Source of the DNA: JACDAL01 sp035646635 | GTDB taxonomy: Bacteria > Actinomycetota > CADDZG01 > WHSQ01 | DNA length: 27,971 nt | Direction of reading: 5' to 3' | NCBI GenBank assembly: GCA_035646635.1 | Contig: DASRPA010000069.1 | Coordinates: 1 to 27,971, forward strand | Part shown: positions 1-6,725 of the stretch, one piece after another | Layout: each line of letters opens with the position of its first letter | Numbering within the stretch: the first letter of the stretch is position 1 | Made by a program: the position numbers and the translations under genes | The notes under the pieces: generated by a model | What the model saw: the letters and a program-made list of their open reading frames with translations, nothing else | The model's database searches: none | Told to the model about the DNA's origin: nothing

Positions 1-819
1 TACGTCTCCGCGATGAACTACGGCCTTGAACGCCTGAACGAGCTCCCAGTGTCGTTGCGCCTCATCAGAGAGATTCACGAGCGCCTCCTCACTGGTGTTC
101 GGGGATCGGAACGCACTCCAGGCCAATTTCGACGCTCTCAGAACTGGATCGGCCCCCCCGGCTGCACGCTGGCCGAGGCGACCTTTGTGCCCCCACCGGT
201 CGCCGACATGAAGGATGCGTTGGGAAGGTGGGAAGGCTTTCTCCACGATCAGCGACCGATGCCGACCCTCATCAGAGTGGGGCTTGCTCATGCTCAATTC
301 GAAACCATCCATCCCTTCCTCGATGGAAACGGAAGAGTGGGTCGTCTGTTGATCACCTTCCTATTGGTAGAGAACCGAATCTTGGCTCGACCGCTTCTCT
401 ACCTCTCCCATTTCTTCAAGAAGCACCGCCAGAGTTATTACGAGCACCTGCAAGCGGTACGTGACCGAGGGGATTGGGAGGCGTGGCTGAAGTTCTTCTT
501 GCGAGGAGTTGCACAGGTCGCACTGGAAGCGACCGATACTGCTCGCCAGATCGTCGCCATGCGCGAGGAGCACCGTTCGCTGATCACGTTGAACCTTGGA
601 CGTGGCGCCGGTAAAGGCCTCACCTTTCTCGAGCAACTCTACTTTCGGCCCAACGTGAACGTAAACACGGTGATGCAAATGACTGAGCTGTCGTTTGCCC
701 GCGCTAATGACCTGGTCGGCCAACTTCAAGGCCTTGGACTCTTACGAGAGACGTCCGGCCGCCGCCGCAACCGGGTCTTCTCCTACGAACCCTATATGGC
801 GCTCTTCCGTGAGGACTGA
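1..819 (+). CDS. Fic-domain protein, 5' end missing
   Basis: Fic-fold enzyme, a family that usually transfers AMP (sometimes other phosphate-containing groups) to hydroxyl side chains of target proteins. The reading frame is open back to base 1, so the true N-terminus lies outside the window; the ATG at 13 is internal. The catalytic loop HPFLDGNGRVGRLL starts about 104 codons in and matches HPFx(D/E)GNGRxxR with all key residues (His, Asp, Asn, both Arg), so the core should be active. The segment before it (VGLAHAQFETIHPF) is the usual Fic helix. The last ~75 residues, after a long helix, look like a winged-helix domain ending RRRNRVFSYEPYMALF, as in many Fic/DUF4172-type proteins. The inhibitory helix (S/T)xxxE(G/N), if N-terminal, would be off-window. 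No antitoxin gene follows. Family call is secure; target unknown. Confidence 0.93.
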   Translation, partial: YVSAMNYGLERLNELPVSLRLIREIHERLLTGVRGSERTPGQFRRSQNWIGPPGCTLAEATFVPPPVADMKDALGRWEGFLHDQRPMPTLIRVGLAHAQFETIHPFLDGNGRVGRLLITFLLVENRILARPLLYLSHFFKKHRQSYYEHLQAVRDRGDWEAWLKFFLRGVAQVALEATDTARQIVAMREEHRSLITLNLGRGAGKGLTFLEQLYFRPNVNVNTVMQMTELSFARANDLVGQLQGLGLLRETSGRRRNRVFSYEPYMALFRED

Positions 820-959
820 ATCGGGAGTGACTCTGTTTCTTCGCAGGAGAGGCGGCGCCCGTAGCCGTGCCGGTTCGATCACGAAGATCGCGCTTACCGT
901 GGCGACGGGCGCGTGGTGAAACCGGCTTTCAGACCGGCTGATGCGAGCAGCTCGTTCCC

Positions 960-1515
960 GTGTGCCTTGGCGGTCGCGCCTCCGACCCCGAGAGTTCGGA
1001 CGCCCCGGGCCTGGTCGTCCTTCGAGATGACTGGAGCGTCGAGTCGCTCACCCGCGGTGTCGAGCGGTGGCCGGCGGAGCTACCCGACGGCGACTGGAAG
1101 GCTCGGGGCAAGCTCCCCCCGGCGGCCCTCGCGGTCGCCGGCCGGGCGCTGCGCACCGCCGAGCACGCCGATGCTCCGGGCGAGGTGGCGCTTTCCCGAG
1201 TGCTGTCGCGCGAGGGTCGATGGATCGTGCTTCACGGCGGCGCTAGTTGCCGACGGCGCGCGCCGCGTGGCGGTCATCGTGGAGCCGGCCCATCCTGCCC
1301 GAATCTCTCCCCTGCTCATGGCTGCTTACCAGTTGACCGAGCGAGAGCGGGACGTCACCCGTCTGGTACTGCGAGGCGACTCCACATCGCTGATCGCCGA
1401 AGCTCTGTTCGTTTCACCTCACACCGTGCAGCAGCATCCGAAGAGCGTGTTCGAGAAGTCCGGCGTTCGCAGCCGACGGGAGCTTGTCTGCTTAGTGAGG
1501 CCGTCCTTGTCGTGA
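960..1515 (+). pseudogene. LuxR-type HTH regulator, frameshifted remnant
   Basis: Two overlapping frames together give the C-terminal part of an actinobacterial GAF/PAS-LuxR regulator. From about 960 one frame reads GLVVLRDDWSVESLTRGVERW and continues to GRWIVLHGG near 1238. The homologous continuation (LVADGARRVAVIVEPAHPA, then LTERERDVTRLVLRGDS and SPHTVQQHPKSVFEKSGV) is in the next frame to 1515. The switch lies in the run ggcggcgcta around 1236-1245 and needs a one-base insertion or two-base loss. The HTH (about 1330-1490) is well preserved, although the expected LKS after QQH is PKS. The N-terminal GAF region normally preceding this is absent, and a stop interrupts the frame just upstream of 960. 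Could be an assembly indel, but the missing N-terminus favours real decay. Confidence 0.75.
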
Positions 1516-1545
1516 TGGAGGTCGCCGAAGATGAACAACCATCCT

Positions 1546-1662
1546 CTAGGTGACTGAGCAGAAAGTCGAATTGGGATGAACTTCCACTGCAAAGTTCCTG
1601 GTCAGGCGCTTGACCGATTGGTCAATTTGAGCGCGGACCCTACTTTCCAGTCACTCACCTAG
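1546..1662. repeat. 117-bp nested inverted-repeat element
   Basis: The ends are 21-bp imperfect inverted repeats (left 1546-1566, right 1642-1662). Read outward-in they begin CTAGGTGA and end GAAAGT on both sides, with 17 of 21 positions identical and equal 7-nt spacers between the two conserved blocks. In the middle lies a perfect 6+6 palindrome (1610-1625). The layout resembles a small non-autonomous element or a structured operator region; no coding capacity is seen. Observed: the repeats. Inferred: that it is a mobile remnant. Confidence 0.45.
1610..1625. promoter_or_regulatory. Operator-like palindrome TTGACC-N4-GGTCAA
   Basis: TTGACCGATTGGTCAA has perfect 6-bp arms around a 4-bp centre, a form typical of TetR-family operators. 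GCGC tracts flank it at 1606-1609 and 1631-1634. No TetR gene is in the window, so it may instead be the central hairpin of the surrounding inverted-repeat element. Confidence 0.3.
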
Positions 1663-1719
1663 GCTCGTAAACGGCGGGATCGTCTTCACCGTCGGACCTA
1701 TGGCGAACCTGGCGGCCGG

Positions 1720-2058
1720 CTACCACCGTGAGACAGCCGAAATTCCCCGTGTTCGTCTTGGTGCCCAGAGGTTGAAGGACTGGAAGTCAGGTTTGGGCGG
1801 ATAGGACTCCGCCATTCGAAGCCCCCTGCCTTTGATGCCCTCGGGGCAGGGAGATCGATATTTGGGTCGCTTCTTAACGGGCTTTCGACCATCGGCGCTC
1901 GTTCCCTGTTCGGGCTTTCGTTCTCGAACGTTGGAAGCTGGTGTTGGAGACCGTTCGTCGGCAGGGCGTTGAGATACCGGAGATTGCTGTGATCCGCACC
2001 CGGCTACAGCCCCGGTGATGACGAGGATTCCCATAACGGCGAGAGCCTTGAAGGTCAT
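1720..2058 (-). CDS. Small secreted lipoprotein of unknown function
   Basis: Predicted 112-residue lipoprotein. The chosen ATG (2058) gives a compact signal peptide, MTFKALAVMGILVITGAVAG, followed by the lipobox cysteine (AVAG-C21), after which the chain is GSQQSP, Pro/Ser/Lys/Arg-rich and apparently disordered. The open frame extends upstream to 2124, but that would bury the signal sequence behind 22 charged residues. I do not recognise a domain in the mature part; the C-terminal segment (PPKPDFQSFNLWAPRR) has no match I know. It ends close to the inverted-repeat element and lies downstream of a second secreted-protein gene on the same strand, about 100 bp away. The lipoprotein call rests on the signal and lipobox; function is unknown. 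Confidence 0.65.
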   Translation of the reverse strand: MTFKALAVMGILVITGAVAGCGSQQSPVSQRPADERSPTPASNVRERKPEQGTSADGRKPVKKRPKYRSPCPEGIKGRGLRMAESYPPKPDFQSFNLWAPRRTRGISAVSRW

Positions 2059-2159
2059 GGTCCGGCCATCCAAAGAATTCGCCTCACGTTCGCCGTCCGA
2101 CAATGCCGTCCACCGCCAAGCCATGCTCGGCCTAGTAAAGCCGCACGACTTCTTGCGTC

Positions 2160-2612
2160 TCAGGCCCGTAAAACAGATCGATCGTTACCGGGTGGCGATC
2201 GGATCGTTTGGGTCCGAAGCCATTCATTGAGCTCCAGCTGAGCGTGGCCGACCAGAGGGCCGTAGGAGCCGGGATAGATGGTGGGCTTTACGGCGCCGCA
2301 GCAGGTGATGAACGATCCGATCCACATGCGTCGATCTCTGGCTTGGACCCTCCCGTCTGAAGGCAGGTCAGAGGTTCTCTCGAACCACCGAGTGGCTGCA
2401 GCCGTCACAGGGCCGAAGAGGCCGTCCTCGACCAGGTGGACCGGATGCTTGCCTGTGCTCCCCCCGAGTTGCAGGTTCAGCATCTTTTGCCACAGAGCTA
2501 CGTGGGGCCCGGAATCACCGCGCCGGATCTCGACGACGTGCGCGGTCGCGGGAGACTGGAGGGCGGCGGTCGCCATGAGAGTCGCTGCTGCAAAGGTAAC
2601 GAGTCTGAGCAT
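2160..2612 (-). CDS. Secreted peptidoglycan-binding domain protein
   Basis: 150-residue exported protein. It starts with a clear Sec signal (MLRLVTFAAATLMATAALQS, probable cleavage after ATA near residue 24). A single PG_binding_1-type module follows at about residues 26-95: EIRRGDSGPHVALWQKMLNL, then EDGLFGPVTAAATRWFERTS and DLPSDGRV, the canonical GxxGxxVxxLQ...DGxFGPxTxxAVxxFQ pattern with Trp in place of Phe. The C-terminal ~50 residues contain a Cys pair (ITCCG) and no catalytic domain, so it probably binds cell wall rather than cutting it. The ATG at 2612 was chosen over the much longer upstream frame because it sits exactly at the signal peptide; the extra N-terminal codons look non-coding. 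It diverges from the MetF-like gene with a 141-bp gap. Confidence 0.8.
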   Translation of the reverse strand: MLRLVTFAAATLMATAALQSPATAHVVEIRRGDSGPHVALWQKMLNLQLGGSTGKHPVHLVEDGLFGPVTAAATRWFERTSDLPSDGRVQARDRRMWIGSFITCCGAVKPTIYPGSYGPLVGHAQLELNEWLRTQTIRSPPGNDRSVLRA

Positions 2613-2753
2613 GTGCACAATAGTAGGACTGTCTCTTCTACCGCGCGGTTCAGGTTTTTTTCGCTCTCCAGTGTGTGCGAGCCGGCGGGGGTCGGCCGGG
2701 ACGCCCGGCGCAGATTGACGGCACACCTGCTGATCGTGCGGTACAAGCTCTGA

Positions 2754-3596
2754 ATGAAAGAGCAAATTGCACCTCCTCCGGCACCTCGGGTGTCCTTTCT
2801 CGACGACGATCGGTTCACCGTCCTGTGCGAGATCGAGCCCCCCCGCCGACCGAGCCTCGACCACTTGAGATCCCAGGTAGACGCCATGCTCGAGGTCGCC
2901 GACGCCTTCCTCATCCCGGACAATCACCTCGGACGTGCGACCGTGTCGAGCCTCGCCGTCGCTCAAGAGGTCGCCCACATGGGGGGCTGTGCGATTCCAT
3001 GCCTCAACGCTCGCGACCGCAACCTTCTGGGGTTCAGGCGAGATCTCCTAACGGCCGCCGCCTACGGATTCGACCATCTTCTGTTCGTACATGGTGATGC
3101 TCCCAGCGCGGGCAAACGTACCGAGGAGCTAAACGTGCGGGACATGATCGACGAGGCTCGAGGCTTTGGCGAGGACGCACCGCTAAAGGAGTATCCAGGC
3201 TTCAAGGTCGGGACGGTGGCCAAGTTGGCAAGACCGCTCGCGTGGCGAGCGGCAGCTGATTTCGTGCTCGTGCAGATTTCCTACACAATGGATCAGCTTG
3301 CTCGCTGGGCTCGATCCCTCGACTACGCGGGAAAAATATACGCGGGGGTGCTGGTGCTCGAGAATGCGCGCATGGCCCGTCGCATCAGTGCCACTATTCC
3401 GGATATCCGCATCCCGGAGAAAGTGATCAAGGGTCTGGAGTCCGATCCCTCTTATGGCCTGCAGCTTGCGCTGGAGCAAATCGAGGCGGTGCGCGAATTG
3501 GACCAGTTCGCCGGCGTGCACCTCGTTCCGGTCAAGCTCTTTCCCGAGATGGCGGAAAGGCTGCGACGTTCCACCGCCAACCGGCTATCCGGATAG
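2754..3596 (+). CDS. Methylenetetrahydrofolate reductase-like (MetF-family) protein
   Basis: 280 residues, close to the usual ~290 of bacterial MetF barrels. MetF uses FAD to reduce 5,10-methylene-THF to 5-methyl-THF; many actinobacteria also carry divergent paralogues of unknown substrate. Seen here: an N-terminal strand VLCEIEPPRRPSLDHL (the catalytic Glu region of MetF is S-x-E-x-x-P-P-R), VADAFLIPDNHLGRATVSSL, CLNARDRNLLGFRRDLLTAA (MetF has C-R-D-R-N) and HLLFVHGDAPS, matching successive barrel strands including the GD motif before the folate/FAD site. VLVLENARMARRISATIP corresponds to the late barrel. ATG 2754 has no good Shine-Dalgarno, so it may be leaderless. No cobalamin or methionine genes adjoin it, so a role in C1 catabolism is possible. 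Family fairly sure, substrate not. Confidence 0.8.
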   Translation: MKEQIAPPPAPRVSFLDDDRFTVLCEIEPPRRPSLDHLRSQVDAMLEVADAFLIPDNHLGRATVSSLAVAQEVAHMGGCAIPCLNARDRNLLGFRRDLLTAAAYGFDHLLFVHGDAPSAGKRTEELNVRDMIDEARGFGEDAPLKEYPGFKVGTVAKLARPLAWRAAADFVLVQISYTMDQLARWARSLDYAGKIYAGVLVLENARMARRISATIPDIRIPEKVIKGLESDPSYGLQLALEQIEAVRELDQFAGVHLVPVKLFPEMAERLRRSTANRLSG

Positions 3597-3664
3597 CTGG
3601 GAGATTCTTCATCGCGAACTTCCGCTTCTAGAAGAGATCGGACGCTGCGGCCTGAAGCCCCCGG

Positions 3665-3979
3665 TCAGGGCTCGGGCCTTGAGAGGTGGCTCAGGACCGC
3701 ATGCATTCGTGGGGGGTGCCCGAAGGTCATCATTAGGTCGCGAAATCGGTTCGCTATCTCAAGGCCCAATACGTATCGGCCCGAGTCTCGGCGGAGCAAA
3801 TAGCCTTCGTAGCGGAGCGTTCGCACGAGGTGGTAGGTGGTAGCCACGGATAGGTGAGCACGGCGCGCGATCTGCTTAACGTGAAGGCCTTCGGGTGCGG
3901 CCCCCACCTCCTCGAGGATCCGAAACGCCCGTGACACGCTTCGGATCAGATCCGAAGGCTCCTTTTCGCCGCTACCCAT
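3665..3979 (-). pseudogene. Truncated IclR-family regulator (DNA-binding domain only)
   Basis: Only 104 residues, against about 250 for the family. Residues 8-75 are a full IclR winged helix: DLIRSVSRAFRILEEVGAAP, GLHVKQIARRAHLSVATTYH and LVRTLRYEGYLLRRDSGRYV. The effector-binding half is missing: translation ends shortly after LGLEIANRFRDLM, and only 68 bp separate the stop from the convergent MetF-like gene, so the ligand domain has been deleted. It diverges from the DUF59-amidohydrolase operon across a TTTCA-N5-TGAAA palindrome, a typical place for an IclR autoregulator. It is most likely a remnant, but an expressed HTH-only protein could still bind DNA. Confidence 0.7.
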
Positions 3980-4011
3980 TCCTCGAACCCCCTAGCCGCC
4001 CGCCCATTCTC

Positions 4012-4026
4012 TTTCACTATATGAAA
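4012..4026. promoter_or_regulatory. IclR-type operator candidate TTTCA-N5-TGAAA
   Basis: TTTCACTATATGAAA, perfect 5-bp arms round an AT-rich centre, lies between the divergent IclR fragment and the DUF59-amidohydrolase pair, 66 bp before the GTG at 4092. IclR-family operators are commonly 15-bp palindromes of this TTTCA/TGAAA kind. Promoter overlap is inferred. Confidence 0.5.
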
Positions 4027-4091
4027 ACTGGAAGCTTGATTCCGCCTCCACCCGGGGGGAGCCTGTGGGGAACGGAATCAGGAGGTGTCTG

Positions 4092-4475
4092 GTGGGGAAG
4101 GCGACCGACGAGATCATCGACGCGCTCAGGGGCGTCCATGATCCCTGTTGTGCCGAGAGAGGCATCTCCGTAGTCGACATGGGCCTCGTGCGGTCCGTGA
4201 CGGTCGAGGGCGGGGCAGCCCATGTCCAACTCGTGCTCACCTCCGGCTGGTGCCCGTTCGCCTCCAAGGTCCTGGGCTCGGTCAAGCAGACCGTCGAGGA
4301 CCTCCCCCACATCGATTCGGCGCACGTCGAACTCACTTGGGACGAGGCCTGGACGATGGAGCGCATGAGCGAGGACGCGCGCCGCAAGCTTGTGTTCTTG
4401 CCCGAGCCGGTGACGGTAAGCGACAGAAACGACTACATCTCAGCCCATTCGAGGACAAAGGGGGAGTCGGCATGA
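4092..4475 (+). CDS. DUF59 / MIP18-type metal-sulfur assembly factor (module 1)
   Basis: 127-residue single-domain protein of the DUF59 (PaaD/SufT/MIP18) family, whose members help assemble or deliver Fe-S or other metal centres. Seen: GVHDPCCAERGISVVDMGLV (family DPE...SVVDLGLV), VQLVLTSGWCPFASKVLGSV with the conserved Cys in T-x-x-x-C-P, and VELTWDEAWTMERMSEDARR (family W-x-P-x-x-M-S). The DPE glutamate is replaced by Cys-Cys. The GTG at 4092 is preferred over the in-frame GTG at 4065 because AGGAGG (4080-4085) sits 6 nt before it. Its stop overlaps the amidohydrolase start as ATGA, implying translational coupling. A homologous but longer DUF59 protein accompanies the second amidohydrolase at 22275-22964. 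Likely role: a dedicated maturation partner for its neighbour; this is inference. Confidence 0.85.
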   Translation: MGKATDEIIDALRGVHDPCCAERGISVVDMGLVRSVTVEGGAAHVQLVLTSGWCPFASKVLGSVKQTVEDLPHIDSAHVELTWDEAWTMERMSEDARRKLVFLPEPVTVSDRNDYISAHSRTKGESA

Positions 4476-5473
4476 TCGGTGATGCGTTGGTGTTCGATAG
4501 CGTGGCGCATGTCTTCAACTTCGACAAGAAGAATGCTTTCGGTCAACCCGGCGAGATGTTCAGCAACCACCTGTACGCGTTTCACTCGGCCCTGACGCCC
4601 GACGATCAGCCCAAGCTGCCGGCGGAGGAGTTCCTCCGTCAGTGGACCGTAGGCGAGATCGACCAGATGGTCTACGACCAATCCGACACCGACATGCTGG
4701 TTGCGATGCCGCTGCCACTCACCGACCTCTTCAAGGACGGCCTGTCGCCGTGGGAGGAGTGCGCCGAGCTCGCCGCGCGGCGCCCGGACCGCACCGTGTT
4801 CTGGGGCTCAGTCAACCCGCTCGAGGGCCGCAAGGCGATCGACCTCATGGAGCGTCAGGTCGGCGAGTTCAACGCCAAGGCGTTCAAGTTCTACAACGTT
4901 CGATATGACTACGGCACGCCGTTCCCGTGGCGCATGGACGACCCTCAGGTGGCCTTTCCGGTCTTCGAGAAAGCTCAGGAGCTCGGTGTCAACTTGATCG
5001 GCGTGCACAAAGGCGTGCCGCTCGGCCCCCAGCCCATCGAGCACACTCAGACTTGGGACATGGACGGCGCTGCGGCCAACTTCCCCGACATCAACTTCGT
5101 CATCTACCATGTGGGGCTTCCGTTCCTGGACGAAGTCTGCTGGCAGCTCATCCGCTACCCGAACCTCTACGCCAGCCTGGCCGCAACCATCAACTTCCTG
5201 GTACGCGCCCCGCGCATGTTCGCCGAGACCCTCGGCAAGCTGTTGTTCTGGTGCGGGGAGGACAAGATCATCTACGGCTCTGAGGCCCCGATCTTCCATC
5301 CCCAATGGGCGTTGGAGGCGTTTTGGAACTTTGAGATCCCGCAGGATCTCTGCGAGGGTTACGGCTATCCGCAGCTCACCGAACAGGCAAAACGCAAGAT
5401 TCTCGGCGAGAACCTGCTGCGACTGCACGGAATGGACCTAGAGGAGACCAAGAGGAGACTGGCCAGCGCCTAA
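4472..5473 (+). CDS. Amidohydrolase family 2 protein with altered metal motif (module 1)
   Basis: 333-residue TIM-barrel protein of the amidohydrolase-2 (ACMSD-like) family. The start at 4472 overlaps the DUF59 stop (ATGA) and has a GGGGGA ribosome site; a longer upstream frame only shadows the DUF59 gene. Landmarks: FDSVAHVFNF near residue 8-17, where the family HxH is VxH (V11-A12-H13); LIGVHKGVPLG; INFVIYHVGLPF; CGEDKIIYGSEAPIFHPQWA; and a C-terminal KRKILGENLLRLHGM helix typical of the family. The usual GSD aspartate is Glu. The 340-residue paralogue at 22961-23983 has HMH and GSD at these places. Homologues sit beside actinobacterial propane/acetone-type diiron monooxygenases, where I recall a similarly altered first motif, so the change may be a subfamily trait. 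Reaction unknown; a metal-dependent ring or carboxyl chemistry or a maturation role are both possible. Confidence 0.85.
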   Translation: MIGDALVFDSVAHVFNFDKKNAFGQPGEMFSNHLYAFHSALTPDDQPKLPAEEFLRQWTVGEIDQMVYDQSDTDMLVAMPLPLTDLFKDGLSPWEECAELAARRPDRTVFWGSVNPLEGRKAIDLMERQVGEFNAKAFKFYNVRYDYGTPFPWRMDDPQVAFPVFEKAQELGVNLIGVHKGVPLGPQPIEHTQTWDMDGAAANFPDINFVIYHVGLPFLDEVCWQLIRYPNLYASLAATINFLVRAPRMFAETLGKLLFWCGEDKIIYGSEAPIFHPQWALEAFWNFEIPQDLCEGYGYPQLTEQAKRKILGENLLRLHGMDLEETKRRLASA

Positions 5474-5489
5474 GAACAATGAGATTCGT

Positions 5490-5506
5490 CCGGTCTGTCC
5501 GACCGG
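5490..5506. terminator. Weak hairpin between convergent genes
   Basis: CCGGTC-TGTCC-GACCGG, a 6-bp stem with 5-nt loop starting 17 bp after the amidohydrolase stop and ending just before the convergent pseudogene. No T-tract; possible weak bidirectional terminator. Confidence 0.35.
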
Positions 5507-5512
5507 GCGTCC

Positions 5513-6290
5513 TCAAGCGCTCGAACCCATAACGCCCAGATCCGGCAGCACGGTCGTGCCGGCACGGCGTCCCGAGTAGAGCGCCCCCTGGATCGAGGCT
5601 GTATCGCGATGATCGCCGGCCACGAAGCGTCCCTCTCCCAGCCGCACGGGGAGCTTGGGCGAGAAAGGTGGGCTTTGGTCGGGGTGGCCGTGGGGAATCC
5701 GATAAACCGCCAGCTCCTCCCAATCGTCGACCTCGGGGCCGAACCAGGCTCTCATCTGGGCGCGCGTTGCAACTTCTAGCCCCGGACGTGCCCGGGCACG
5801 CGACCGAAAATGAGAGCCCCACCGAGTGGCGCGTAACTGGGAGCCACGTTGGTCATCACGGCTGCATGCACGGCCGGTCCGCTACCGCCCCCGTCGAGGA
5901 GGATTGAGGGCTCGTCTCGAGGCGGGCTCGGCGCACCAAAGTAGACGCACGACACGGGGCGCGAGCGGACCGGGCTCAATCCCAGCAGCCGTGCCGCCTC
6001 GGGTCCTTCGCAGGCCACAACCACGGCTAGCGGTTCGATGCGCCTGCTTTCACAACTCACTGCGGGTGCCGTCGATTGCGTCGACCTTCGAGTCCAACCG
6101 AACGACGCCTTTGGGAAACCGCTGCGCAAGCTGGCGAGGTATCGCGTCCATGCCTTCGGCGGGTACAGCCGAGTCGCCTCCGAGCAAGGATTTCAGGATC
6201 ACGTAGAAGAAGCGGCTGGAAACGCCGAGCGCAGGATCAAGAGTGAGACCCCCGAACAGCGGGCGAAAGAACCTATCGATCATCGATAGC
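5513..6290 (-). pseudogene. FAD-dependent amine-oxidase/phytoene-desaturase-like gene, broken
   Basis: Reading the minus strand from 6283, three frames in succession form the C-terminal two thirds of a flavin-dependent oxidoreductase (amine oxidase / phytoene dehydrogenase-like). First IDRFFRPLFGGLTLDPALGV and AVPAEGMDAIPRQLAQRFPK (to ~6065), then LAVVVACEGPEAARLLGLSP and AVMTNVAPSYAPLGGALIFG (to ~5830), then RAWFGPEVDDWEELAVYRIP and the classic C-terminal FAD motif FVAGDHRDTASIQGALYSGR. At least two frameshifts separate them. The N-terminal GxGxxG dinucleotide-binding region, which should precede IDRFF, is absent: upstream of 6290 lies the remnant of another gene on the opposite strand. Gene is certainly inactive unless the indels are assembly errors. 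Confidence 0.78.
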
Positions 6291-6306
6291 GGTTCGTGAC
6301 AGAGTC

Positions 6307-6593
6307 ATGTTTGACCGGATCTGGCGCCGATGGACCGTCGCATGGTTGGGAGGAGCGGTCTCGGCATCATCAACGGGACCATCCGAGAGCTGGCGTACAA
6401 GGATCAGGTGGGCGACCTCACGGCCCACTACATCTCGACCGTGACTTTGATTGTACTCTTGGCGCTGTACATGTGGCTACTGGAGAAGAGATGGCCCATC
6501 CCCGGATTAGGAAGTGCTCTCGAGATCGGCGCGACGTGGCTGCACCTCACTACTGCCTCCTTCGATTTCGGCTTCGGCCACTACGTTGCGTAA
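6307..6593 (+). pseudogene. Actinobacterial membrane protein remnant, copy 1
   Basis: From ATG 6307 the frame reads FDRIWRRWTVAWLGGAV, then one base is missing (about 6360) and the product continues in the next frame as LGIINGTIRELAYKDQVGDL, HYISTVTLIVLLALYMWLLE, KRWPIPGLGSALEIGATWLH and FGFGHYVA with a premature stop. It looks like the N-terminal ~95 residues of a small multi-spanning membrane protein (three hydrophobic stretches). I have seen this type in actinobacteria as hypothetical proteins but cannot name it. The C-terminal part that should follow HYVA is unreadable. A second, more decayed copy lies at 8938-9135, so the segment was duplicated around the dehydrogenase and DoxX genes. 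Confidence 0.6.
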
Positions 6594-6725
6594 GGGCGCC
6601 ACACGATAGCTCACCCTATCTCTCGGAGCACTCGGGGGCTGAAGGTCATGCGGAAACCGGGCCGGATGGCCCCTGACCTCGCATCACCGGCGCGTAACAT
6701 GAGTCAACAAAGGAGGCGGTTGTTT

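Noticed and set aside
840..910. GGTTCGATC resembling a tRNA T-loop
   Set aside because: The flanking bases do not form a T-stem and no anticodon or acceptor arm can be drawn.
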